A stretch of DNA of 14,591 bases from Polaribacter sp. (GCA_003537695.1 DPRC01000079.1:9105-23695), one strand, 5' to 3'; positions 1-8,037 are shown, numbered from the stretch's first letter. Numbers and translations: made by a program. The notes: generated by a model from the letters alone, not told the origin.

Positions 1-585
1 CTGCCAGTAGCAGACAACTCTATAGATGTTGCCGCTCAAAATTGCTTGTTTAATATATTTAAATCTGACGATTTGAAAAAGGCAATTGCAGAAATGCATC
101 GCGTATTAAAACCCCACGGACGTTTAGTAATGAGCGACCCCACTTGTGAACAACCAATGAATGACGAATTGCGAAATGATGCGCGTCTGCGTGCACTGTG
201 TCTCAGTGGAAGTTTGTCAATTGCGGACTATGTAAAAGCGCTCACAGATGCCGGTTTTGGAACCATTGAAATTAGAGCTAGAAAACCATATCGTATTTTA
301 GATCCTAAAAATTACCCCACAGATGAGTTGATCTATATAGAATCGATAGAGGTTGCAGCAATTAAAGACCCAATGCCTGCAGACGGACCTTGTATTTTTA
401 CAGGAAGAGCAGCCATTTATTTTGGTGACGAGGCATACTTTGACGATGGATTAGGACATACTTTACTAAAGAACCAACCTTTGGCAATCTGTGATAAAAC
501 AACAGCAGCCTTGCAAGCATTAAACAGAGATGACATCTTCTTTTCTGAACCTACCTTTCATTATGACGGTGGTGGTTGTTGTTAA
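1..585 (+). CDS. arsM: Arsenite methyltransferase, arsenosugar type (5' end outside window)
   Basis: The last 194 codons of a SAM-dependent arsenite methyltransferase; the reading frame is open to the left edge, so the SAM-binding N-terminal part is missing. The TTG at 46 is an internal codon, not a start. Seen: N-C-L-F-N (Cys at 43-45), which matches the SNCVIN motif of human AS3MT (Cys156), and A-L-C-L-S-G-S (Cys at 199-201), which matches ECLGGAL (Cys206). Both are As(III)-binding cysteines in the family. The protein ends in GGGCC, like the Cys-rich tail of AS3MT. Between them is the usual 'VLKPHGRLVMSD' strand of class I methyltransferases. The family makes methyl- and dimethylarsenicals in the cytoplasm. 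The genes that follow (TIGR04282 glycosyltransferase, nucleoside phosphorylase) point to arsenosugar synthesis, not simple detoxification. The radical SAM partner ArsS is not in the window and may lie upstream. Confidence 0.88.
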   Translation: MPVADNSIDVAAQNCLFNIFKSDDLKKAIAEMHRVLKPHGRLVMSDPTCEQPMNDELRNDARLRALCLSGSLSIADYVKALTDAGFGTIEIRARKPYRILDPKNYPTDELIYIESIEVAAIKDPMPADGPCIFTGRAAIYFGDEAYFDDGLGHTLLKNQPLAICDKTTAALQALNRDDIFFSEPTFHYDGGGCC

Positions 586-626
586 CTAAAAGAGAATACA
601 AATAATAGATGCTAAAATATTTTTAA

Positions 627-1253
627 TTGGAACATAAAGGACAAAAAGGACTGCATGAAAACCTGCTCTTAATTTTTACAAGAAATCCTGAATTAGGAAA
701 AGTAAAAACACGTTTGGCTAAAACAGTGGGCAATGAAACTGCACTTTCAATCTATACTTTTTTACTCCTTAAAACCAAAGATATCGCTGCTAAAGTTACT
801 TCAGACAAGGCTATTTATTATTCTGTTCGCATCCGAGAAAATGATCTTTGGGATCCAGCTATTTTTCAAAAAAACCTGCAAATTGGCTCAGATTTAGGGA
901 GTCGTATGTTGCATGCTTTTAAAAATGGATTTACAGCGGGTTACAAAAAAGTACTTATTATTGGGAGTGATTTATATGACTTGACTCCTGAAATTATAGA
1001 AAAAGCATTTAGTGAGTTAGCAGATAATGATTTAGTTGTCGGGCCTGCAGAAGATGGGGGATATTACTTATTAGGGATGAAGTCTCTGCATCCCAAAATT
1101 TTCAAAAACAAAGATTGGGGCACAGCTACCGTAAGAGAAAAAACCCTCGAAGATTTAAAAGATAAAAAAGTACTTTTGTTGCAAGAGTTAAATGATGTCG
1201 ATATATTTGAAGACATTGAGCACCATCCAGCATTTCAACATTTTTTGAAATAA
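627..1253 (+). CDS. TIGR04282-family arsenosugar biosynthesis glycosyltransferase (DUF2064); start uncertain
   Basis: A 208-residue GT-A-like nucleotidyl/glycosyl transferase of the family first named 'rSAM/selenodomain-associated transferase 1' and now tied to arsenosugar synthesis. Motifs: RNPELGKVKTRL at residues 19-30 (nucleotide-binding loop), GSDLYDL at 113-119, GPAEDGGYYLLG at 139-150 and NDVD at 189-192, all typical of the family. Its likely job is to transfer a sugar or aglycone onto the arsenoribose in the cytoplasm; the exact donor and acceptor are not evident from the sequence. It lies 41 bp after arsM and 64 bp before the phosphorylase gene, so one operon is likely. The start is odd. 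The only in-frame start after the stop at 624 is TTG 627, giving ten extra N-terminal residues with no ribosome-binding site. A better placed ATG at 655, behind AAAAGGA, is one base out of frame: one more A in the A-run 658-661 would give M-K-N-L-L-L-I-F. Confidence 0.85.
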   Translation: MEHKGQKGLHENLLLIFTRNPELGKVKTRLAKTVGNETALSIYTFLLLKTKDIAAKVTSDKAIYYSVRIRENDLWDPAIFQKNLQIGSDLGSRMLHAFKNGFTAGYKKVLIIGSDLYDLTPEIIEKAFSELADNDLVVGPAEDGGYYLLGMKSLHPKIFKNKDWGTATVREKTLEDLKDKKVLLLQELNDVDIFEDIEHHPAFQHFLK

Positions 1254-1317
1254 CCGTTCTATTTAGTGCCAACAGATATCCGTTTGTATCGTGCAATAAT
1301 AAAGGAAATAGTAGTCT

Positions 1318-2133
1318 ATGAAAAAACAACAGTTACAAGAAACCATCGATTTTTTAAGGTTAAAAGGGATTACAACGCCAGAAGTTGGTATTGTTTTGGG
1401 AACCGGTCTTGGCAAGTTAGTGGCTGAAATTGAGATAGAGAAAGAAATAGCCTATTCAGATATTCCAAATTTTCCCGTGGCAACGGTTGAATTCCATTCA
1501 GGAAAACTAATCTATGGGATCTTATCAGGAAAAAAAGTAGTGGTTATGGCAGGTCGTTTCCATTTGTATGAAGGCTACAATCCGTGGGAAGTTACTTATG
1601 GTATCAGAACAATGCACGGTTTGGGAATTAAAAACTTATTAGTTTCAAATGCTGCAGGAGCGATTAACCTCAACTATAAAAAAGGTGATTTAATGTTGAT
1701 TGATGACCATATCAATCTGCAGGGAAGTTCTCCTTTGGCTTTTCAAGGAGCCAGCGATTTTGGTACTATTTTCGCAGATATGTTGGCACCCTACTCTAAA
1801 GAAATCAATGCTAAAATCACAACCATCGCAAAAGCACATAACATCCCATTGCACCAAGGTGTGTATGCAAGTGTTCTAGGGCCTCAATTAGAAACAAGGG
1901 CTGAATACAGAATGTTACAAATTTTGGAAACAGATGCTGTTGGCATGAGCACCGTGCCAGAAGTAATTGTAGCAAAGCAATTGAACTTGCCCTGCGCAGC
2001 TATTTCTGTATTAACTGATGAATGTGATCCTAAAAATTTACAACCTGTAGATATTGCAGAAATTATTGCCATTGCCGGAACTGCAGAGCCTAAAATGATT
2101 GTATTATTTAAGGAGGTCCTTAAACAACTGTAA
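1318..2133 (+). CDS. Purine nucleoside phosphorylase (PNP/MTAP family), probable adenosine-type specificity
   Basis: A 271-residue cytoplasmic enzyme of the trimeric PNP/MTAP family, which splits a purine nucleoside with phosphate into free base and ribose 1-phosphate. Motifs: phosphate-binding loop GTGLG (29-33; Thr where human PNP has Ser33), GRFHLYEGY (79-87), SNAAGAIN (110-117), GDLMLIDDHIN (123-133), GPQLETRAE (188-196, base-binding Glu192) and VGMSTVPE (208-215). In the base-specificity loop the sequence is T233-D234-E235-C236. Asp234 aligns by eye with Asn243 of human 6-oxopurine PNP and with the Asp of MTAP. Ile246 aligns with His257, which binds the 5'-OH in human PNP. These differences suit a 5'-modified adenine nucleoside. 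ATG 1318 follows an AAAGGAAA stretch. Its place after arsM and the TIGR04282 gene suggests removal of adenine from 5'-deoxy-5'-dimethylarsinoyl-adenosine; general purine salvage is the alternative. Confidence 0.88.
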   Translation: MKKQQLQETIDFLRLKGITTPEVGIVLGTGLGKLVAEIEIEKEIAYSDIPNFPVATVEFHSGKLIYGILSGKKVVVMAGRFHLYEGYNPWEVTYGIRTMHGLGIKNLLVSNAAGAINLNYKKGDLMLIDDHINLQGSSPLAFQGASDFGTIFADMLAPYSKEINAKITTIAKAHNIPLHQGVYASVLGPQLETRAEYRMLQILETDAVGMSTVPEVIVAKQLNLPCAAISVLTDECDPKNLQPVDIAEIIAIAGTAEPKMIVLFKEVLKQL

Positions 2134-2208
2134 ATCATACAGAGGCGAAAGTCAATAGATTCCTAAAAACTATTACAAATCTACAGTAGTCACCAAATAA
2201 TTGTGCTG

Positions 2209-2937
2209 TTAAATCAATAACATACTTATCGCCATTAGTATCATAATTGCATTTTCTATAAAAGTAGCTTCCGTCATCGGAAGTTTTAAAGCAGTTCCTA
2301 AGCAAGCACAGCGAATAGACGTCTTGCTTAAAAGCGTTTTAGTGACTCCAATGGTAGTAATTCCCAAAATGAAAACCGTTAGCACCAAGGCAATTTTTAT
2401 TTCAAAACGCAGCAAGAATAGCAAGCCTAAAACAGTTTCTATAAATGGATAAATCTTCCCGTAAATAGGTATTTTTTTTGCAACAGGATCATACATGCTA
2501 AAAGACACTGCAAAGCCTGTTATATCTAACATTTTAAAAAAGCCAAATACAATATAAAACAAGCCCATAAAATCGAGCATAAATGAACTCCCATCCCAAA
2601 CTTTGTAATTTAATAATAGACTTGCCACTGTGATATAAAGAAGAATGATAAATAACGGTTTTAGCTGCTGAACTTTATTTTTCTCTGTTGCTGCCCCTAC
2701 TTCTATATTTGTTATTTGCTGCGCCTGTTCTTTTGACTTTTCAGTAATCCTAAATTTTTCCGGCAACACCTCTTGTAATTTGTCTAACACAATTGAAGTA
2801 GCCATTATAATCGTTGCCTCTCCTTTCTCTAAATTGACAGCAGCATGCGTTACCTTTTCCAATGCATTTAGATGCTTTTCCACAGCTGCTTGGCATCCAC
2901 CGCAAGTCATACCCTCAATTTTGTAATGCTTTTTCAT
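2209..2937 (-). CDS. HMA domain fused to a MauE/DoxX-like membrane protein
   Basis: A 242-residue protein with a ferredoxin-fold heavy-metal-associated domain (residues 1 to about 68) carrying GMTCGGC at 9-15, the Cys-x-x-Cys that binds Cu(I) or another soft metal. A charged linker follows, then about five hydrophobic segments (roughly 94-110, 122-142, 162-177, 181-198, 227-242). The membrane part resembles the MauE/DoxX redox-associated family, and the loop before the last helix has the pair C210-A-C212-L-G. It has no P-type ATPase motifs (no DKTGT), so it is not a copper ATPase fragment. Seen: a soluble metal-binding head and a vicinal-type cysteine pair in the membrane part. Inferred: metal or thiol-redox handling at the inner membrane. 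It converges on the phosphorylase gene with a 70-bp gap and has its own promoter region to the right. Confidence 0.75.
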   Translation of the reverse strand: MKKHYKIEGMTCGGCQAAVEKHLNALEKVTHAAVNLEKGEATIIMATSIVLDKLQEVLPEKFRITEKSKEQAQQITNIEVGAATEKNKVQQLKPLFIILLYITVASLLLNYKVWDGSSFMLDFMGLFYIVFGFFKMLDITGFAVSFSMYDPVAKKIPIYGKIYPFIETVLGLLFLLRFEIKIALVLTVFILGITTIGVTKTLLSKTSIRCACLGTALKLPMTEATFIENAIMILMAISMLLI

Positions 2938-3012
2938 TATTTTATTTTAGTTACTAGTGATCCCAGAATTAAGACAGCTTCCAAAACTCTTAAAGAATTA
3001 TCTACTGTTCAG

Positions 3013-3024
3013 AAACAGCTGTTT
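3013..3024. promoter_or_regulatory. 12-bp perfect palindrome AAACAGCTGTTT
   Basis: A perfect inverted repeat without spacer, 76-87 bp upstream of the HMA-MauE start on the minus strand. The left arm can also pair with CTGTT at 3005-3009. The position fits an operator for the leftward gene, but a palindrome of this size can arise by chance in a window this long, and no regulator family is recognised from it. Confidence 0.2.
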
Positions 3025-3411
3025 TCTTAACGCTTCCTTTCCCACAAATTGTTGTGTCACTCCTGCTATAAAAATAGGCTTAATTTAATCTATTGAAAAG
3101 AAATAAAACAGGAATCTAATTTTAAAGATACCCAACAAATGTCGCAAACAAAAAAAACCTTCATCGTTTCTGTAGAAAAAATCACTGTATAGAATGCTGA
3201 AAACCCTACTAGGTCTCTAAATAATCGTTGCAAAAAACCCCTCTTTTTACATTTTAGAGCAAACAACTGAAATGATTTTTTTAATAGCAAACAGCAGCGC
3301 TAGGGAACTCTATTTTGAGAACTTTTCAAAAATTAATATTCAAAATAGATAGCAAATAAAAAAAATAACACCAATCTCCGTAATTGCAGCACATTATACT
3401 TTTAATTGTTA

Positions 3412-3419
3412 TAATTTTG
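3412..3419 (+). promoter_or_regulatory. Possible Bacteroidota -7 element (TAATTTTG)
   Basis: Matches the TAnnTTTG -7 consensus of Bacteroidota sigma-ABfr promoters, about 145 bp upstream of the desaturase-like gene. The nearest TTG (3384-3386) is about 25 bp upstream of it, farther than the usual -33 spacing, so the match is incomplete and would imply a long 5' leader. Confidence 0.2.
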
Positions 3420-3563
3420 AAATGACAAATCTATTTCGTGTTGCACTAAAAGTTTCACTCTTGAAAACAATTACTAACCCCCCAAAACCATTTGTTTATA
3501 AGCAATGTATGCGCAACCTGATAGCCGAATTTTAATTTTCAAGAAAGAGCAAAACTACAGTCT

Positions 3564-4448
3564 ATGCAGACCTATTTGGAACTTATAAAAGCAGCTTACA
3601 CCAATTATTGGCACTATCTAAAACAGAGTGTTTTAATGCAACTCGCTTGGGAGAATTACTTTTATGGACTTCTTATAATATCTGTATTCGTTTGGGGTTT
3701 AGAAGCTGTTTTTCCTTGGAGAAAGCAACAGTCCTTGTTTCGAAAAGATTTTTGGCTGGATATTTTTTATATGTTTTTTAATTTTTTTTTATTGAACTTA
3801 TTGGTGCTCATCGCATTGTCAAATGCCACAGCGCTGCTTTTTGAAGACTTTCTTGGCCTTCTTGGCTTATCTACTTTTAGTTTTCAACTGATCGAAATAA
3901 ATTCACTGCCCATTTTTGCAAGAATTTTTACCTTTTTCGTCGTGGTCGATTTTACACAATGGTGCACACATAGATTGATACACCGGGTTCCGTTTCTGTG
4001 GAACTTTCATAAAGTACACCACTCCGCCAAACAGATGGGATTTGCTGCTCATTTAAGATATCATTGGATGGAACCCGTACTTTATAATTCTTTAAGATAC
4101 ATTCCTCTCGCTATTATTGGAGGATTTTCTGCACGAGATGTAGCACTCGTTCATTTCTTTAATATTACGATTGGCCATCTAAATCATGCCAATATTCACG
4201 TGGATTACGGTTGGTTAAAGTATGTTTTAAACAACCCTAAAATGCATATTTGGCATCATTCTAAAGTGTTACCAACAGAAAGAAAAAATGGCGTAAACTT
4301 TGGATTGACGCTTAGCACTTGGGATTATCTTTTTAAAACAAACTATATCCCCTTTTCCGGTAGAGACATCGAAATTGGTTTTGAAGGGGATGAAAATTTC
4401 CCGAAAGGATTCATCCAACAAGAACTATATCCCTTTGCTAAAAAATAA
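3564..4448 (+). CDS. Sterol desaturase / fatty-acid hydroxylase superfamily membrane protein
   Basis: A 294-residue integral membrane di-iron protein. The family histidine clusters are all present: H136-x3-H140, H149-x2-H152-H153, H205/H208/H212 in the loop GHLNHANIH, and H228-x2-H231-H232. These bind the two irons that activate O2 for C-H hydroxylation or desaturation of a lipid. Hydrophobic segments lie at roughly 32-51, 66-93, 112-133 and 170-200, with the His clusters on the cytoplasmic side as in the family. The substrate cannot be read from the sequence: sterol-like lipids, carotenoids, acyl chains and alkylglycerol ethers are all used by relatives. ATG 3564 is chosen because it opens the frame with a sensible amphipathic start; the Shine-Dalgarno signal is weak. 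Pyruvate carboxylase follows after 100 bp on the same strand, with no evident functional link. Confidence 0.85.
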   Translation: MQTYLELIKAAYTNYWHYLKQSVLMQLAWENYFYGLLIISVFVWGLEAVFPWRKQQSLFRKDFWLDIFYMFFNFFLLNLLVLIALSNATALLFEDFLGLLGLSTFSFQLIEINSLPIFARIFTFFVVVDFTQWCTHRLIHRVPFLWNFHKVHHSAKQMGFAAHLRYHWMEPVLYNSLRYIPLAIIGGFSARDVALVHFFNITIGHLNHANIHVDYGWLKYVLNNPKMHIWHHSKVLPTERKNGVNFGLTLSTWDYLFKTNYIPFSGRDIEIGFEGDENFPKGFIQQELYPFAKK

Positions 4449-4548
4449 AATTTTAATAATTTTTAGTTAAAGTAACACATCGCCTTATTTCTCTTAGTAT
4501 CTTAGACAGCGAGATTTACTCCGAGAGACCAAAAACAAATTCAATACG

Positions 4549-7500
4549 ATGAAAATTAAAAAAGTACTTGTTGCCAATAGAGGTGAAATAGCTATACGAA
4601 TTTTTAGAGCTTGTACAGAAATAAATGTTAAAACCGTATGTGTCTATACTTTTGAAGATCGGTACTCGCTACATCGCTACAAAGCAGATGAATCTTATCA
4701 AATTGGTGAAGACACAGCGCCTTTAAAGCCCTATTTAGACATCGATGAAATCGTACGAGTTGCTTTAGAAAGTGGCGCAGATGCCATACACCCTGGCTAC
4801 GGTTTTTTGTCAGAAAATGCAAATCTTGCTCAAAAATGTGAAGACAACGGAATTATTTTTGTAGGTCCTAAGGTCTCTGTTTTAAAAGCACTCGGAGATA
4901 AAATCACTGCTAAAGAGGTGGCGGTTGCCAATAATATTCCAGTGATTAGGAGTAATAAAAACCCTTTAATTAATATCGAAGTGGCCTTGGATGAAGCCTC
5001 CATAATTGGCTATCCAGTTATGCTAAAAGCGGCATCTGGAGGTGGCGGTAGAGGCATGCGTGTGATTCGAGAAGCTTCGGAATTAACAGGTGCTTTTAAT
5101 GAGAGTAAACGAGAAGCATTGAATGCTTTTGGAGACGATACCGTATTTCTTGAGAAATATGTAGAAAACCCTAAACATATAGAAATTCAAATAGTTGCAG
5201 ATAACTATGGAGATACGGTGCACCTTTTTGAACGCGATTGCTCCGTGCAGCGGCGCTATCAAAAGGTTATTGAATTTGCGCCTTCTTTTGACTTAAAACA
5301 AGAAATAAAAGATGCGCTGTATACCTATGCAATAAATATTTGTAAAGCAGTTGCCTATAATAATATTGGAACTGTTGAGTTTTTAGTAGATGATGATGCG
5401 ATCTATTTTATCGAAGTAAATCCCCGCATACAAGTAGAGCACACCGTTACCGAGGTGGTTACAAATATCGACTTGGTAAAAACACAATTATTCATTGCTG
5501 GAGGATACCGATTGGCAGACCAACAAATAAAGATTACCAATCAAGCTGCCATAAAAATAACTGGGTACGCACTGCAGTGCCGAATTACTACCGAAGACCC
5601 TCAAAATGATTTCAAACCGGATTACGGTGAAATCACTACCTATAGAAGTGCTTCTGGTTTTGGGATTCGTTTAGATGCTGGTAGTGTATATCAAGGGGCA
5701 ATTATCTCACCCTTTTTTGATTCTATGCTTGTCAAAGTCACCGCAAATAGTAGAACTTTAGACGGTGCTTGTAGAAAAGTACGCCGTGCTCTAGCAGAGT
5801 TCAGAATTAGAGGTGTAAAAACAAACATGCCCTTCTTAGACAATATATTAAAACATGACACTTTTAGGAAAGGCGCTGTTACTGTAAACTTTATCAACCA
5901 AAATCCTGATTTATTTATTTTTAAAGCCCCTAGAAACAGAGCGACTAAATTAGTTACCTATTTAGGAGATGTAATCGTAAACGGAAACCCCGATGTTAAG
6001 AAAATAGACCGAACAAAAACATTTATAAAGCCGAGCGTCCCTAAATTTGACGCACACGCAGCGTTCCCAAAAGGAACCAAGGACTTACTAACAAAACTAG
6101 GGCCTGCTAAATTTTCTGAATGGTTGAAAAATGAAAAGAAAGTTCATTTTACAGACACCACCATGCGAGATGCCCATCAAAGCTTGTTGGCGACTCGAAT
6201 GCGAACCTATGACATGTTGCAAGTTGCGGAAGGCTATGCTAAAAACAACGCGGCCATCTTTAGTATGGAAGTTTGGGGTGGTGCAACTTTTGACGTGTGT
6301 ATGCGCTTCTTACAAGAAAATCCATGGGAACGTTTGAGGTTGTTGCGTAAAGCGATGCCAAACGTATTGCTTCAAATGCTTATCAGAGGTTCAAATGGTG
6401 TCGGTTACACGGCATATCCAGACAATCTTATCGAGAAATTTGTAGAACAATCCTGGGAAAATGGTGTAGATATTTTTAGAATCTTCGATTCTTTGAATTG
6501 GATGCAATCCATTGCTCCCTGCATTGAACATGTGCGTAAAAGGACAAATGGTTTGGCGGAAGGTGCCATCTGCTATACGGGTGATATTTTAAATCCTAAA
6601 AACACAAAATACACTCTTAAATATTATACCACCTTAGCCAAAGACATCGAAAATGCAGGAGCACATATTCTTGCGATTAAAGACATGGCTGGCTTATTAA
6701 AACCATATGCAGCTTTCGAATTGGTTTCGGCTTTAAAACAAACTGTAAACATTCCAATTCATCTCCATACCCACGATACCTCTTCCATACAATCTGCTAC
6801 GTATCTCAAAGCAATTGAAGCTGGCGTGGATGTAGTAGATGTTGCCCTAGGTGGACTGTCTGGTTTAACATCACAACCAAATTTTAATTCAGTGGTAGAG
6901 ATGCTGAAATTTAATGAGCGGGAGAGCCATTTGAATATTGAGTCTCTAAACGCATATTCAAATTATTGGGAGACTGTTCGAGAGTACTACTATCCGTTTG
7001 AGTCTGGTTTAAAATCTGGCTCTGGCGAGGTATTTAAACATGAAATTCCAGGAGGTCAATATTCAAATTTAAAACCACAAGCACAAGCCTTAGGTTTGGA
7101 AGACCGCTTTCACGAAATCACCAAAATGTATGGAGATGTGAACTTACTTTTTGGAGACATTGTAAAAGTAACACCCAGCTCTAAAGTAGTGGGCGATATG
7201 GCCCAATATTTAGTAAGTAATAATTTAACGGTACAAGACGTATTAGAACGTGGAGACAGTATTTCATTTCCACAATCAGTCGTCAGTTTCTTTAAAGGAG
7301 ACTTAGGGCAACCCGTTGGTGGTTTTCCAAAAGACCTACAGAAGTTAATTCTAAAAGATGAGAAAGCCTACACGGACAGACCAAATGCTCATATTGCACC
7401 TTTAGACATTGAAGAGGAATATAAGAAATTTAGAAAAATATTTGAAAATGATTTGAGCAGACCCATTGATTTTACAGACTTTCTATCCTATAAGTTATAT

Positions 7501-7998
7501 CCCAAAGTATTTACAGAGGCCTATAATCAGCACTTAAAATATGACAGCCTGCTCCATTTACCCACTAAAAATTTCTTTTATGGAATGGAAAGAGGTGAAG
7601 AAATTATTATTTCATTAGCGAAAGGAAAAAACATGCTTATTTCTTTAGATTCTGTGGGGAGGCCTGACCTTGACGGAATGGTAACGGTATACTTCAAGGT
7701 AAACGGTCAGGGAAGAGCTGTTCAAATAAAAAATAATTCAATTCAAATTGACAAGGTTGCAAATGCGAAAGCAGACAAAAATAATGTGAAAGAAATTGGC
7801 GCTCCTTTGCAAGGATTATTATCGACTATTTTAGTGAAAAAAGGCGAACAAGTGACGAAAAACCAACCACTTTTTATTATTGAAGCCATGAAAATGGAAA
7901 CAACCATTACTGCAACACAAGCTGCCAAAATTCAACACTTATCACTAAAATCGGGTACCATGGTAAGCTCTGAAGATTTAATTTTAACGCTGGCGTAA
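4549..7998 (+). CDS. pyc: Pyruvate carboxylase, full-length single-chain form
   Basis: A 1149-residue biotin enzyme that makes oxaloacetate from pyruvate, bicarbonate and ATP, refilling the TCA cycle. The length is normal for the single-chain alpha4 form. Domains in order: biotin carboxylase (1 to about 455) with the ATP-grasp glycine loop SGGGGRGM at 163-170 and the E289-V-N-P-R..QVEH motif; carboxyltransferase TIM barrel (about 530-800) with D536-TTMRD541-AHQ, the lysine of AIK711DMAG that is carbamylated in the family, and the metal-binding H740-T-H742-D; a PC/OADA central domain (about 830-1040); and a C-terminal biotinyl domain (about 1080-1149) with the biotin lysine K1115 in EAMKMET, 34 residues from the end. 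All catalytic signatures are present and there is no frameshift. It has its own 100-bp upstream spacer and converges on the phosphatase gene 39 bp away. In marine flavobacteria anaplerotic CO2 fixation by this enzyme is a known route. Confidence 0.97.
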   Translation: MKIKKVLVANRGEIAIRIFRACTEINVKTVCVYTFEDRYSLHRYKADESYQIGEDTAPLKPYLDIDEIVRVALESGADAIHPGYGFLSENANLAQKCEDNGIIFVGPKVSVLKALGDKITAKEVAVANNIPVIRSNKNPLINIEVALDEASIIGYPVMLKAASGGGGRGMRVIREASELTGAFNESKREALNAFGDDTVFLEKYVENPKHIEIQIVADNYGDTVHLFERDCSVQRRYQKVIEFAPSFDLKQEIKDALYTYAINICKAVAYNNIGTVEFLVDDDAIYFIEVNPRIQVEHTVTEVVTNIDLVKTQLFIAGGYRLADQQIKITNQAAIKITGYALQCRITTEDPQNDFKPDYGEITTYRSASGFGIRLDAGSVYQGAIISPFFDSMLVKVTANSRTLDGACRKVRRALAEFRIRGVKTNMPFLDNILKHDTFRKGAVTVNFINQNPDLFIFKAPRNRATKLVTYLGDVIVNGNPDVKKIDRTKTFIKPSVPKFDAHAAFPKGTKDLLTKLGPAKFSEWLKNEKKVHFTDTTMRDAHQSLLATRMRTYDMLQVAEGYAKNNAAIFSMEVWGGATFDVCMRFLQENPWERLRLLRKAMPNVLLQMLIRGSNGVGYTAYPDNLIEKFVEQSWENGVDIFRIFDSLNWMQSIAPCIEHVRKRTNGLAEGAICYTGDILNPKNTKYTLKYYTTLAKDIENAGAHILAIKDMAGLLKPYAAFELVSALKQTVNIPIHLHTHDTSSIQSATYLKAIEAGVDVVDVALGGLSGLTSQPNFNSVVEMLKFNERESHLNIESLNAYSNYWETVREYYYPFESGLKSGSGEVFKHEIPGGQYSNLKPQAQALGLEDRFHEITKMYGDVNLLFGDIVKVTPSSKVVGDMAQYLVSNNLTVQDVLERGDSISFPQSVVSFFKGDLGQPVGGFPKDLQKLILKDEKAYTDRPNAHIAPLDIEEEYKKFRKIFENDLSRPIDFTDFLSYKLYPKVFTEAYNQHLKYDSLLHLPTKNFFYGMERGEEIIISLAKGKNMLISLDSVGRPDLDGMVTVYFKVNGQGRAVQIKNNSIQIDKVANAKADKNNVKEIGAPLQGLLSTILVKKGEQVTKNQPLFIIEAMKMETTITATQAAKIQHLSLKSGTMVSSEDLILTLA

Positions 7999-8037
7999 TC
8001 CTGAAGAGTTTTAAAAGCAAGGAAATTCAAAAAACAT

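Larger units (their letters stand above)
2938..3563. other. Long intergenic region between divergent genes, no convincing gene
   Basis: About 626 bp, very A/T-rich, separating the HMA-MauE gene (leftward) from the desaturase-like gene (rightward). It must hold both promoters but is much longer than needed. A 66-codon leftward frame (3090-3290) and a 37-codon rightward frame (3422-3535) exist, but neither has a recognisable domain, signal or ribosome-binding site. A perfect 12-bp palindrome lies at 3013-3024 and a Bacteroidota-like -7 element at 3412-3419. The middle (about 3120-3300), with A-runs and C-runs, could be the remains of a degraded mobile element; no terminal repeats or target duplication could be found by eye. 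Confidence 0.4.

Noticed and set aside
46..48. TTG as the start of the arsM frame
   Set aside because: The frame is open to position 1, and residues just before it match the conserved D-V-x-x-Q-N-C methyltransferase strand, so the gene is cut by the window edge.
2134..2208. Possible bidirectional terminator between the convergent phosphorylase and HMA-MauE genes
   Set aside because: Only a 5-bp AATAG/CTATT stem with an 11-base loop and no U-run could be found.
2209..2937. HMA-MauE protein as part of the arsenosugar operon
   Set aside because: It is on the opposite strand and convergent, so it cannot be co-transcribed; any link is only by proximity.
3090..3290. 66-codon leftward open frame in the long gap
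   Set aside because: Rich in Phe/Cys/Lys without any recognisable domain or ribosome-binding site, and its composition matches chance translation of A/T-rich DNA; kept only as part of the intergenic description.
3422..3535. 37-codon rightward open frame before the desaturase-like gene
   Set aside because: No ribosome-binding site, no domain and poor composition; a frame of this length is expected by chance.
4498..4505. TATCTTAG as a -7 promoter element for pyruvate carboxylase
   Set aside because: Only a partial match to TAnnTTTG and no TTG/TTTG at the expected distance upstream.
6131..6337. Plus-strand open frame inside pyruvate carboxylase
   Set aside because: Lies wholly within the conserved carboxyltransferase domain in another frame; a shadow of the real gene.
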